Assembly: GCA_947040475.1 (NCBI GenBank)
Contig: CAMRBT010000010.1
Coordinates: 1-18,432, forward strand
Direction of reading: 5' to 3'
Source: an uncultured Brevinema sp.
Lineage (GTDB): Bacteria > Spirochaetota > Brevinematia > Brevinematales > Brevinemataceae
DNA: 18,432 nt
Shown here: positions 1 to 7,738 of the stretch, piece after piece
Position numbering within the stretch: the first letter of the stretch is position 1
How the letters are laid out: the number at the start of each line of letters is the position of its first letter
Notes under the pieces: generated by a model
Databases searched by the model: none
Seen by the model: the letters and a program-made list of their open reading frames with translations, nothing else
Told to the model about the DNA's origin: nothing
Program-made: the position numbers and the translations under genes

Positions 1-48
1 ATATTAAAAAATTTTTATTTATAAAATTTATTTAAGTAGATTATTATC

Positions 49-77
49 TTGTAAATTTTTTTTATTTATGTTATACT
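49..77 (+). promoter_or_regulatory. Promoter of the purine operon (sigma-70/SigA type)
   Basis: A -35 box TTGTAA (49-54; four of six consensus bases) is followed after exactly 17 bp by the -10 box TATACT (72-77). A TG at 69-70 with one base before the -10 makes it an extended -10 promoter. Transcription should start near 84, just upstream of the riboswitch. No other convincing promoter was seen before purE. Confidence 0.75.
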
Positions 78-87
78 AATTTATAAA

Positions 88-104
88 TGATCTTATATGG
101 ATCA
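88..104 (+). promoter_or_regulatory. 5' stem-loop of the leader RNA
   Basis: TGATC (88-92) pairs perfectly with GATCA (100-104) around a 7-nt loop. It would sit only a few bases from the predicted RNA 5' end and just before the aptamer. A 5'-terminal stem of this kind may protect the long mRNA from decay, but that role is inference; the stem is short. Confidence 0.45.
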
Positions 105-107
105 GAA

Positions 108-173
108 CTTGTATAATAGTTGAGATAAGGTCAACGAGTTTCTACCTGCTACCGTAAATAGGCAGACTACAGG
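108..173 (+). promoter_or_regulatory. Purine riboswitch aptamer, guanine/hypoxanthine type
   Basis: All three helices of the purine riboswitch can be drawn. P1 is CTTGTA (108-113) with TACAGG (168-173). P2 is GTTGA (119-123) with TCAAC (131-135), closing loop GATAAGG. P3 is CTGCTA (146-151) with TAGGCAG (159-165, one bulged G), closing loop CCGTAAA. The loops hold the GG and CC that make the kissing contact, and the conserved core TTTCTACC (139-146) is intact. The base that pairs with the ligand, in the J3/1 segment GACTAC, is C167, which marks the guanine class; adenine aptamers have U. Placed before purE with a terminator downstream, it should be an OFF switch that stops purine synthesis when guanine or hypoxanthine is plentiful. 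Confidence 0.95.
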
Positions 174-210
174 ATATATCGAATATTGTCTATTCGATTG
201 TTCTTTGTAG
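167..210 (+). promoter_or_regulatory. Candidate antiterminator of the riboswitch
   Basis: CTACAGG (167-173), which contains the 3' strand of aptamer helix P1, can instead pair with TTTGTAG (204-210), including two G-U pairs. This encloses a perfect 8-bp hairpin, ATCGAATA (178-185) with TATTCGAT (191-198). Forming the outer stem would break P1, so ligand binding and this structure exclude each other. It reaches only to the foot of the terminator stem, so how it blocks termination is not obvious. Confidence 0.55.
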
Positions 211-237
211 GGAATTGCTATTGCGATTCCTCTTTTT
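211..237 (+). terminator. Riboswitch-controlled intrinsic terminator
   Basis: GGAATTGC (211-218) pairs with GCGATTCC (223-230): eight base pairs including one G-U, a 4-nt loop TATT, then CTTTTT (232-237). It lies 38 nt after the aptamer and about 100 nt before purE, so it acts as the expression platform. The stem can extend by G210 with U231 or C232, which is the only overlap with the antiterminator. Confidence 0.85.
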
Positions 238-330
238 CGTTTAAATTTTATAACACAAAACAATATAAATAACAAAAATATAATACCGTATTAAATGAAT
301 ATTTATATAGAATATTGTATTTTTACTCAG

Positions 331-335
331 AAGGA
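331..335 (+). promoter_or_regulatory. purE ribosome binding site
   Basis: AAGGA at 331-335 is 8 nt before the ATG at 344. The upstream in-frame ATG at 335 overlaps this site and so cannot use it. This decides the purE start in favour of 344. Confidence 0.75.
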
Positions 336-343
336 TGGAGTTC

Positions 344-820
344 ATGATAAAAGTTGGAGTAATAATGGGTAGTAGGTCAGATCTTCCTATTATGAATGAA
401 TGTGTAACAATTTTAAAAGAATTTAAAGTCCCATATGAGGTGAAAATTATTTCAGCACATAGAACCCCAGAATTAATGTTTGAGTATGCACAAAAAGCCA
501 AAGCTAGAGGCATCAATGTAATCGTTGCTGGTGCTGGTGGAGCTGCTCATCTTCCAGGTATGGTGGCTAGTTTAACAGAACTTCCTGTGATAGGTGTTCC
601 TGTACAGAGTAAATCACTGAATGGATTGGACTCCTTATTATCTATTGTTCAAATGCCTGGAGGAATTCCTGTAGCGACAGTAGCTGTTAATGGGGCAAAA
701 AATGCAGGACTCTTAGCAATTCAGATATTAGCAATTAGTGATCAAAATCTTTCTGAAAAAGTAAGAATATATAGAGAAAATATGAAAAATTCTGTTCTGT
801 CAAGTAGTGAGGTTGAGTAA
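344..820 (+). CDS. purE: N5-carboxyaminoimidazole ribonucleotide mutase (class I PurE)
   Basis: PurE moves the carboxyl group of N5-CAIR to carbon 4 to give CAIR, step 6b of IMP synthesis in the cytoplasm. The 158-residue protein has the family's usual length. Visible motifs are the phosphate-binding GSRSD (9-13), SAHRTPE (37-43) with the active-site His39 (His45 in E. coli), GAGGAAHLPGM, and the C-terminal run from PVQS through NGAKNAG. The purK gene directly downstream shows that this is the bacterial class I mutase and not the CO2-using class II enzyme. I start it at 344 because AAGGA lies 8 nt before it and the protein then begins MIKVGVIMGS, as homologues do; an in-frame ATG at 335 has no usable ribosome site. 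It is the first gene of the operon, and its TAA overlaps the purK ATG by one base. Confidence 0.96.
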   Translation: MIKVGVIMGSRSDLPIMNECVTILKEFKVPYEVKIISAHRTPELMFEYAQKAKARGINVIVAGAGGAAHLPGMVASLTELPVIGVPVQSKSLNGLDSLLSIVQMPGGIPVATVAVNGAKNAGLLAIQILAISDQNLSEKVRIYRENMKNSVLSSSEVE

Positions 821-1902
821 TGGCTAAAAAGATAGGAATACTTGGTGGTGGTCAATTAGCAAAAATGCTTTGTGATTCTGCAAATAAGAATGGATATGAA
901 TCTATGATTTTAGATCCTAGTGAGGATTCTTGTGGTAAACATAGTGCAACAGAACATCTCGTAAAATCTTATGATGATAAAGATGCCTTAAAAGTATTAT
1001 GTGACTACTCAGATGTAATTACTTATGAGTTTGAAAATGTTCCTAGTGATGCTATTGATTTTATTCAAGAACAAAAAGCTAATATCCCTCAAGGTAAACA
1101 ACCTCTTTATATTAGCCAACATAGAATAAGAGAAAAAACTGCTGTATTGGCATTAGGTATTCAAACAGCTTCTTTTTTAGAAGTTACAAATAAAGAAACA
1201 CTGATAAAAGCAATAGAACAATTAAAATTTCCTTGTATCTTAAAAACTTGTTCAGGTGGTTATGATGGAAAAGGACAATGGAAAATAGAAACTCAAGAAG
1301 AGCTTGAACAAGTAGACATAAAAACTGGAAATTATATCCTTGAAAAGATGATTGATTTTGATAAAGAAGTTTCTTGTCTTGTGGTACGCAGTACTAATAA
1401 AGATGTGGTATGTTTTCCTATAGGAGAAAATATACATAAAAATGGAATATTATCCATGACTATTGTCCCAGCAAGAATAGACACTTATTTGGAACAAATA
1501 ATTCAAGAAATTGCAAAAAACATTATTACTTCTTTAGAATTTGTTGGTTCTTTAGGTATAGAGTTTTTTATTAAAGGCGATGATATTTATTTTAACGAAA
1601 TGGCACCCAGACCTCATAATACTGCTCACTACACTTTAGACGCTTGTGATTATTCTCAGTTTGATCTTCATATTAAGAGTATTTTAGGGGAAGATCTTCC
1701 TACTCCACAATTATTAAGCCCAGTTGTAATGTTAAATATTTTAGGGCAAGATAAAGAAAAAGTAAAAAATTTAGTGAATGATAAAATGACGAAGGTACAT
1801 CTTTATAAAAAAACAGAATGGAAACAAGATCGAAAAATGGGACATATTAATTATTTAGGTGAAGATCTTGAAAAACTAATACAATTAGCTGAGGGGTTTT
1901 AA
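820..1902 (+). CDS. purK: N5-carboxyaminoimidazole ribonucleotide synthase (PurK)
   Basis: PurK uses ATP and bicarbonate to carboxylate aminoimidazole ribonucleotide to N5-CAIR, which PurE then converts. The 360-residue length is normal for this ATP-grasp enzyme. The N-terminal domain opens with GGGQLAKM (9-16) and holds TYEFENVP. The ATP-grasp domain has the glycine-rich loop GGYDGKG (146-152) and the metal- and substrate-binding EMAPRPHN (260-267), where homologues often read EIAPRPHN. Its ATG overlaps the purE TAA (TAATG), so the two are probably translationally coupled, and GAGG at 809-812 can serve as ribosome site. The two enzymes act in sequence on an unstable intermediate, which fits the tight pairing. 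Confidence 0.96.
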   Translation: MAKKIGILGGGQLAKMLCDSANKNGYESMILDPSEDSCGKHSATEHLVKSYDDKDALKVLCDYSDVITYEFENVPSDAIDFIQEQKANIPQGKQPLYISQHRIREKTAVLALGIQTASFLEVTNKETLIKAIEQLKFPCILKTCSGGYDGKGQWKIETQEELEQVDIKTGNYILEKMIDFDKEVSCLVVRSTNKDVVCFPIGENIHKNGILSMTIVPARIDTYLEQIIQEIAKNIITSLEFVGSLGIEFFIKGDDIYFNEMAPRPHNTAHYTLDACDYSQFDLHIKSILGEDLPTPQLLSPVVMLNILGQDKEKVKNLVNDKMTKVHLYKKTEWKQDRKMGHINYLGEDLEKLIQLAEGF

Positions 1903-1907
1903 ATAGT

Positions 1908-4900
1908 ATGAATAGAAGAATGTTTGTCACTAAAAAAATAGATTTTCAGGTAGAAAGTTTATCACTAAAAAATGAGCTTGTGGAACAGTTAAAAGAAACA
2001 CAATTAGAAAAAATTGATCTCTATAATATTTATGATATATTTAATGGGATAGAAGAAGATTTTACTCTTCTCAAAAATAATATATTAGCAGAATTAGTAA
2101 CAGATAATGTTGTGGATTCTGTTGATTTAGCAAACAAACAATATCTAGCTTTAGAATTTTTACCAGGCCAGTACGATCAAAGGGCTGATTCTGCAGAACA
2201 GTGCCTAATGCTACTTAATAACAAAGAGGGAGTTACCATTAATAGTGGGCAACTCCTTGTTTTTCATGGAATGATTAATGATTTCCAAAAGATCAAAAAC
2301 TATCTCATAAATCCTATAGAAATGAGAGAGAAAAACCTTTCTTGTTTAGATAGAGATGATAATATAGAAATTGCAGAAATACCTATTTATATAAATTTTA
2401 TTAATTATAGAGAAGAAGAATTAAAAGAATTTTTAACACATCATCAATTAGCAATGAACTTAGACGATTTAAAACATATTCAAGATTATTTTCAAAAAGA
2501 AGAAAAACGAGATCCTACAGAAACAGAAATTAAAGTTTTAGATACCTATTGGTCAGATCATTGTCGACACACTACTTTTGAAACTCATCTTAAAGAAATT
2601 AATATAGAGAGTCAATTATTACAAAAACAAATACAAAAATCTTTTGAGTCTTATCTTGCTTTAAGAGAAACAGTACATAATAATAAAAAAGCAATGACTC
2701 TTATGGATATGGCAACGATTGTAGGTAAATATTTTAGAAAAATTGGAAAACTTGATGATATGGAAATATCAGAAGAGATTAACGCTTGTAGTATAGAAAT
2801 TGATGTTGATATAGATGGTAAAACAGAAAAATGGCTACTCATGTTTAAAAATGAAACCCACAATCATCCTACAGAAATAGAACCCTTTGGTGGAGCAAGC
2901 ACTTGTATAGGGGGTGCTATAAGAGATCCTTTATCTGGTAGATCTTATGTCTATCAAGCAATGAGAATTACTGGTGCAGGAAATATTACAGAAGATTTGA
3001 ATAAAACTTTAGCTAACAAATTACCTCAAGAAAAAATTTCTAAGGGAGCTGCTCATGGATATTCTTCTTATGGTAACCAAATAGGTCTAGCTACAAGCTT
3101 TGTAAAAGAAATATTTCATGATGGCTATAAGGCAAAAAGAATGGAAGTTGGAGCAGTTGTTGGAGCTGTTAAAAAAGAATATGTAAGAAGAGAAAGTGCT
3201 GAATCTGGAGATCTTGTTATTTTACTTGGTGGAAGAACAGGTAGAGATGGTATAGGTGGAGCAACAGGCTCATCAAAAGAACATGATACAAACTCATTAG
3301 AAAAATGTGCTTCTGAAGTCCAAAAAGGAAATGCACCTATCGAAAGACGAATACAAAGATTATTTAGAAACCCTAAAGTTATTAAACTCATTAAAAAATC
3401 AAATGATTTTGGTGCTGGTGGAGTAAGTGTAGCAATAGGAGAGATTGCTAGTGGTGTAGAAATCAATCTTGATAAGGTGCTCGTAAAATACCAAGGACTA
3501 AATGGAACAGAATTAGCAATTTCTGAATCTCAAGAAAGAATGGCTGTGGTAATAGAAGAAAAAGATAGAGAATTATTTCAGCAATTAGTACAAGATGAAA
3601 ATCTAGAATCTTCTGTTGTAGCTGTAGTTACCGATCAAGAACGTTTAGTTATTAAATACAATAACAAAGTATTAGTCAATCTTTCAAGAAAGTTTTTGGA
3701 TACGAATGGGGTAAGACAAGAACAAAACATACTAGTAAAAGATTCTTCAATTAAAAACCCATTTCAATATTCACCATCTCAAAATATCAAATCAGAATTA
3801 TTTACTATATTAGCTAGTCAAAATATGGCTTCACAAAGAGGTATGGTAGAGATGTTTGATTCCTCTATAGGTAGGAGTACCGTATTAATGCCTTATGGTG
3901 GAAAGTTTCAATTAACAGAAGCTGAAGCTAGTGTTCAAAAATTACCTACGGATAAATTTACTAATACATGTTCTATTTTAGCTTATGGATACAATCCTTT
4001 TGTATCAGAATATTCTCCTTATTTAGGCGCTCAATATGCTGTGATCGAATCATTAGCAAGAATAGTTGCTGCAGGGGGAGATTATAAAAAAGCAAGGTTG
4101 TCTTTTCAAGAATATTTTGAACGATTAGGAAAAGATAATATCAGATGGGGAAAACCTTTTGAGGCTCTTTTAGGATCTATTGAAGCTCAAATACAATTTG
4201 AAACTCCTGCTATTGGTGGGAAAGATAGTATGAGTGGTTCTTTTCAAGATTTAGATGTTCCTCCCACATTGATTTCTTTTGCTGTAACAACAGAGCATAC
4301 AGATAATATTATTTCACCAGAATTTAAAAAAGTAAATTCTTATATTTATTATATTAAATCAGATTCACTAGAAGATAATTATCCTAATTACCAACAAATA
4401 AAAATAAATTTTAATTTAATAAGAAAAGAGATCCTGAATAAAAATATTATTTCAGCAATGACAGTGAAATTTGGTGGTATAGGGGAAGCTCTTGCTAAAA
4501 TGAGTTTTGGTAATAAAATTGGAGTGGATGTTAAAACTACTGAGAATCTTTTTGATATAAGAATAGGTGATATGATTGTCGAATCAAATGAAATATTAGA
4601 GTTTGGAATTTTATTAGGTACTACAACAGAACAACAAATTATTATCAACGATACTAGTATAGATATAGAAGAGTTAATTACATCATGGGAAAATACCTAT
4701 AAAAAATTATATCCTTATAATATAGAGAATAAAGGAGAAATATTAGCTATTCCCACAATAAAAAAAGAGATCCTTAAAGCTAAGACTCATTATAAAACTC
4801 CAAAAGTTTTAGTAGTGGTATTTCCAGGAACTAATTGTGAATATGATACTAAAAAAGCTTTTGAAACAGCGGGAGGAGAAGTAGATATATTCGTTTTTAA

Positions 4901-5597
4901 TAATCTAAATGTACAAGAGATTAAAAATAGTATTGATTTATTAGCAGAAAAAATTAAGAACACACAAATATTTACTATTCCTGGAGGATTTAGTGCAGGA
5001 GATGAGCCTGATGGATCTGGTAAATTTATTGCAAACATTTTGCAAAATCAAAAAATCAAAAATAGTATTGAACATTTATTAGCAAATGATGGCTTAATAT
5101 TAGGTATATGTAATGGATTTCAAGCACTTGTAAAATCAGGGCTTTTACCTTATGGTAATTTATCCTCTCTTACTGAAGATTCTCCAACACTATTTAAAAA
5201 TAATATTAATAGACATGTTTCAAGACTTACTTCTATAAAGGTAAATTCAACAAATTCCCCATGGCTAAATTCTTTTAAAGAAGGAGACATTTTTAACATA
5301 CCTTTTTCTCATGGAGAGGGAAAATTTGTGATAAATGAAAAATTAGCAAAAGAATTATTTGAAAATGGACAAATTGCTTTTCAATATTGTACTAACGAAG
5401 GTGAAGCGACCATGGATAAAGAATTTAATCTTAATGGATCTTATCATGCTATAGAAGGCATCATATCTCCTTGTGGACGAATATTAGGCAGAATGGGACA
5501 TTCTGAACGGTATGAAGAAGGATTGTTTCAAAATATTGATGGTAATAAATTCCAAGATATTTTTAGTAATGGAATTAACTATTTTAAAAATAAATAA
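1908..5597 (+). CDS. purL: Phosphoribosylformylglycinamidine synthase, one-chain form (PurL)
   Basis: This enzyme turns FGAR, glutamine and ATP into FGAM, step 4 of the pathway. At 1229 residues it carries both the synthetase and the glutaminase in one chain, so no separate purS or purQ is needed and none is present. In the synthetase part I see the substrate motif YWSDHCRHTTF (214-224), KNETHNHP (314-321), and GGKDSM (770-775) in the second half-repeat. The class I glutamine amidotransferase domain starts near residue 966, with FPGTNCE, the PGGFSAGDE loop, nucleophile Cys1068 in GICNGFQ, and the His1198/Glu1200 pair in GHSERYEE. Length and N-terminus (MNRRMFVTKK) resemble the clostridial/streptococcal one-chain clade more than E. 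coli PurL (about 1295 aa); this is from memory. GAGGGG (1891-1896) precedes the ATG by 11 nt. A second in-frame ATG at 1920 cannot be excluded. Confidence 0.97.
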   Translation: MNRRMFVTKKIDFQVESLSLKNELVEQLKETQLEKIDLYNIYDIFNGIEEDFTLLKNNILAELVTDNVVDSVDLANKQYLALEFLPGQYDQRADSAEQCLMLLNNKEGVTINSGQLLVFHGMINDFQKIKNYLINPIEMREKNLSCLDRDDNIEIAEIPIYINFINYREEELKEFLTHHQLAMNLDDLKHIQDYFQKEEKRDPTETEIKVLDTYWSDHCRHTTFETHLKEINIESQLLQKQIQKSFESYLALRETVHNNKKAMTLMDMATIVGKYFRKIGKLDDMEISEEINACSIEIDVDIDGKTEKWLLMFKNETHNHPTEIEPFGGASTCIGGAIRDPLSGRSYVYQAMRITGAGNITEDLNKTLANKLPQEKISKGAAHGYSSYGNQIGLATSFVKEIFHDGYKAKRMEVGAVVGAVKKEYVRRESAESGDLVILLGGRTGRDGIGGATGSSKEHDTNSLEKCASEVQKGNAPIERRIQRLFRNPKVIKLIKKSNDFGAGGVSVAIGEIASGVEINLDKVLVKYQGLNGTELAISESQERMAVVIEEKDRELFQQLVQDENLESSVVAVVTDQERLVIKYNNKVLVNLSRKFLDTNGVRQEQNILVKDSSIKNPFQYSPSQNIKSELFTILASQNMASQRGMVEMFDSSIGRSTVLMPYGGKFQLTEAEASVQKLPTDKFTNTCSILAYGYNPFVSEYSPYLGAQYAVIESLARIVAAGGDYKKARLSFQEYFERLGKDNIRWGKPFEALLGSIEAQIQFETPAIGGKDSMSGSFQDLDVPPTLISFAVTTEHTDNIISPEFKKVNSYIYYIKSDSLEDNYPNYQQIKINFNLIRKEILNKNIISAMTVKFGGIGEALAKMSFGNKIGVDVKTTENLFDIRIGDMIVESNEILEFGILLGTTTEQQIIINDTSIDIEELITSWENTYKKLYPYNIENKGEILAIPTIKKEILKAKTHYKTPKVLVVVFPGTNCEYDTKKAFETAGGEVDIFVFNNLNVQEIKNSIDLLAEKIKNTQIFTIPGGFSAGDEPDGSGKFIANILQNQKIKNSIEHLLANDGLILGICNGFQALVKSGLLPYGNLSSLTEDSPTLFKNNINRHVSRLTSIKVNSTNSPWLNSFKEGDIFNIPFSHGEGKFVINEKLAKELFENGQIAFQYCTNEGEATMDKEFNLNGSYHAIEGIISPCGRILGRMGHSERYEEGLFQNIDGNKFQDIFSNGINYFKNK

Positions 5598-5599
5598 TA

Positions 5600-5604
5600 A
5601 GAGG
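5600..5604 (+). promoter_or_regulatory. purC ribosome binding site
   Basis: AGAGG, 6 nt before the ATG at 5611, in the short purL-purC gap. It supports 5611 over the in-frame ATG at 5512, which lies inside purL and would add 33 unrelated residues. Confidence 0.8.
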
Positions 5605-5610
5605 TTCACA

Positions 5611-6330
5611 ATGGTGTTACTAGAAAAAAACATGATATATGAAGGTAAAGCAAAGAAAGTCTACAGTACTGATAATTCAGATGAAGTGATTATTTATTAT
5701 AAAGATGATGCTACTGCTTTTAATAATGTAAAAAAAGGAACGATTCTAAACAAAGGAATCCTCAACAAAGAAATTACTACAATAATTTTTGAATATCTGA
5801 ATATTAATGGAATACAAACTCATTTTATTGAAAATTTATCTGATAGAGCTCAACGATGTAAAAAAGTAAATATTATACTTTTGGAAGTGATTGTTAGAAA
5901 TACCCTTGCTGGTTCTACGGCAAAACTACTAGGAATAGAAGAAGGGAAAAAACTACCACAAGCCATCATTGAAATATGTTATAAAAAAGATGAACTAGGC
6001 GATCCTATGATCAATGATCATCATGCTATAGCTTTAGGGATTGCAACTAAAGAAGAATTAAATGAAATATATTTGCAGACAACAAAAATTAATGAATTAT
6101 TAAAAGAATTTTTTAATAAAATAAATATTGAACTAGTAGATTTTAAGATTGAATTTGGTAAAGATTCTCAAGGAATAATCATTTTAGCAGATGAAATTTC
6201 ACCAGATTGTTGCCGTTTATGGGATAAAGAAACTCAGCAAAAGTTAGATAAAGATCGATTTAGAAGAGATCTTGGTGGCGTAGAGGATGCTTATCAAGAA
6301 GTATTACGTAGAATTAAAGGGATGGTATAA
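5611..6330 (+). CDS. purC: Phosphoribosylaminoimidazole-succinocarboxamide synthase (PurC)
   Basis: PurC joins aspartate to CAIR with ATP to form SAICAR, step 7. The 239-residue protein has the usual bacterial length. Family motifs are YEGKAKKVY near the N-terminus (ATP site), DDATAFNN (32-39), VRNTLAGS where many homologues have VRNxxAGS, NDHHA, and DEISPD (194-199) followed by RLWD near the C-terminus. It lies 13 bp after purL and 2 bp before purF. The longer reading frame that reaches back to 5512 is not the real start: the extra residues are purL sequence in another frame and resemble nothing in PurC, while AGAGG precedes 5611. Confidence 0.96.
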   Translation: MVLLEKNMIYEGKAKKVYSTDNSDEVIIYYKDDATAFNNVKKGTILNKGILNKEITTIIFEYLNINGIQTHFIENLSDRAQRCKKVNIILLEVIVRNTLAGSTAKLLGIEEGKKLPQAIIEICYKKDELGDPMINDHHAIALGIATKEELNEIYLQTTKINELLKEFFNKINIELVDFKIEFGKDSQGIIILADEISPDCCRLWDKETQQKLDKDRFRRDLGGVEDAYQEVLRRIKGMV

Positions 6331-6332
6331 TC

Positions 6333-7730
6333 ATGAGATCAGAATTAGATTATTTCTTAGGTGATAAATTAAATGAAGAATGTGGCGTTTTTGGCGTTTT
6401 TAATGTTGAAGAGGCTGCCCTATTAACTTATTACGGTCTACATGCTTTACAACATAGAGGACAAGAAGGTGTTGGTATATCATCTACAGATGGTAAAGAC
6501 ATTGTGCGAGAAAAAGGTGAAGGTCTAGTTACAGAAGTTTTTAATATAGAAAAATTAGAACATCTTCCCGGACAGATAGCTATAGGGCATGTAAGATATT
6601 CAACAACAGGAGGGCAATGTATAGAAAATGTACAGCCTATTCTTATTAGATCTCATACAGGTGATTTTACCATTGCTCATAATGGAAATATAGTTAATGC
6701 AAAAGAATTGAAAATGCAATTAGAAGCAACGGGTAGTGTTTTTCACACAACATCTGATAGTGAGATTATTGGTCATTTGATTCAAAGAGAATCAGGTGAA
6801 TTTCATGAAAGAATAATGAAATCTTTACCAAGATTAGAAGGAGCTTTTTCTTTTATTATTATGACTAAAGATGCGTTATTTGTTATCAGAGATAAAAATG
6901 GATTGAGACCCTTATCAATGGCAAAGTTAGAAGACGGTTATATATTTAGCTCAGAAAGCTCTGCTTTTGAAATTATAGGGGCAACTTTTATGCGATCTAT
7001 CAATCCAGGAGAAGTAGTAACTGTAACAAAAGATTCTATTACATCAAAACAATATACAGAGCATACCCAAAATAAAATGTGTGCAATGGAATATGTTTAT
7101 TTTTCGAGACCAGATAGTAATATTAATGGTTTAAATGTTCATGTGAGTAGAAGAAAATGTGGACAGATATTAGCCAAAGAAAGTCCTGCTGAAGCTGATA
7201 TTGTCATAGGTGTACCTGATTCTTCTCTTTCTGCAGCTATGGGGTATGCTGATTATTCAGGAATTCCTTATGAAATTGGATTTGTAAAAAGTAGATATAT
7301 AGGAAGAACCTTTATTAAACCTACACAAAAACAAAGAGAAAGAGGCGTAAAGATGAAACTTTCTGCTATGCCTGATGTGGTAAAAGGCAAAAGAGTAGTT
7401 TTGGTAGATGATTCTATTGTAAGAGGTACAACTTCAAAGCATATTATACAATTATTAAAAGATGCTGGTGCTATAGAAGTTCATATGAGAGTAGCTTCAC
7501 CACCTCTTGTTAGTCCTTGTTTTTATGGAGTAGATATTTCTGGTTATAATGAATTAATCAGTGTACAATACAATCCTGAAGAATTAGCAAAATTTATAAA
7601 AGCAGAATCTCTAACATTCTTATCTGAAGAAGGAATGTATGAAGGATTGGGTACAAATATTTGTATGGCATGTTTTACAGGAAAATATCCAACAAGTATG
7701 TTTAGTCTATTAGAAAATATAAATAAATAG
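6333..7730 (+). CDS. purF: Amidophosphoribosyltransferase (PurF), Fe-S type with propeptide
   Basis: PurF makes 5-phosphoribosylamine from PRPP and glutamine, the first committed step. The 465-residue protein has a 16-residue leader ending NEE before Cys17 of CGVFGVF; in the B. subtilis family such a leader is cut off to free the catalytic N-terminal Cys. The Ntn-hydrolase glutaminase (residues 17 to about 245) has HRGQEG and HNGNI. The phosphoribosyltransferase half has the PRPP loop VLVDDSIVRGTTS. Four cysteines match the 4Fe-4S ligands of the Bacillus-type enzyme: Cys250 (CAMEYVYFSRPDS), Cys396 (SPCFYG), and Cys444/Cys447 (CMAC). In B. subtilis this cluster makes the enzyme oxygen-sensitive. 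The gene is 2 bp after purC. In relatives the enzyme is feedback-inhibited by purine nucleotides, adding to the riboswitch control. Confidence 0.97.
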   Translation: MRSELDYFLGDKLNEECGVFGVFNVEEAALLTYYGLHALQHRGQEGVGISSTDGKDIVREKGEGLVTEVFNIEKLEHLPGQIAIGHVRYSTTGGQCIENVQPILIRSHTGDFTIAHNGNIVNAKELKMQLEATGSVFHTTSDSEIIGHLIQRESGEFHERIMKSLPRLEGAFSFIIMTKDALFVIRDKNGLRPLSMAKLEDGYIFSSESSAFEIIGATFMRSINPGEVVTVTKDSITSKQYTEHTQNKMCAMEYVYFSRPDSNINGLNVHVSRRKCGQILAKESPAEADIVIGVPDSSLSAAMGYADYSGIPYEIGFVKSRYIGRTFIKPTQKQRERGVKMKLSAMPDVVKGKRVVLVDDSIVRGTTSKHIIQLLKDAGAIEVHMRVASPPLVSPCFYGVDISGYNELISVQYNPEELAKFIKAESLTFLSEEGMYEGLGTNICMACFTGKYPTSMFSLLENINK

Positions 7731-7738
7731 AGGTTTGC

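Noticed and set aside
181..318. Direct repeat GAATATTGT at 181-189 and 310-318 in the leader
   Set aside because: Nine bases of AT-rich sequence. The first copy is explained by the hairpin 178-198, and the second lacks the pairing partner.
335..343. Longer purE beginning MEFMIK at ATG 335
   Set aside because: The only good ribosome site (AAGGA, 331-335) overlaps that ATG and is properly spaced for 344, and homologues start close to the IKVGVIMGS segment.
3125..3466. - strand frame of 113 codons inside purL
   Set aside because: Antisense shadow of the conserved synthetase region, with no promoter or ribosome site.
5512..5610. Extended purC start inside purL
   Set aside because: The 33 extra residues are out-of-frame purL sequence, and AGAGG supports 5611.
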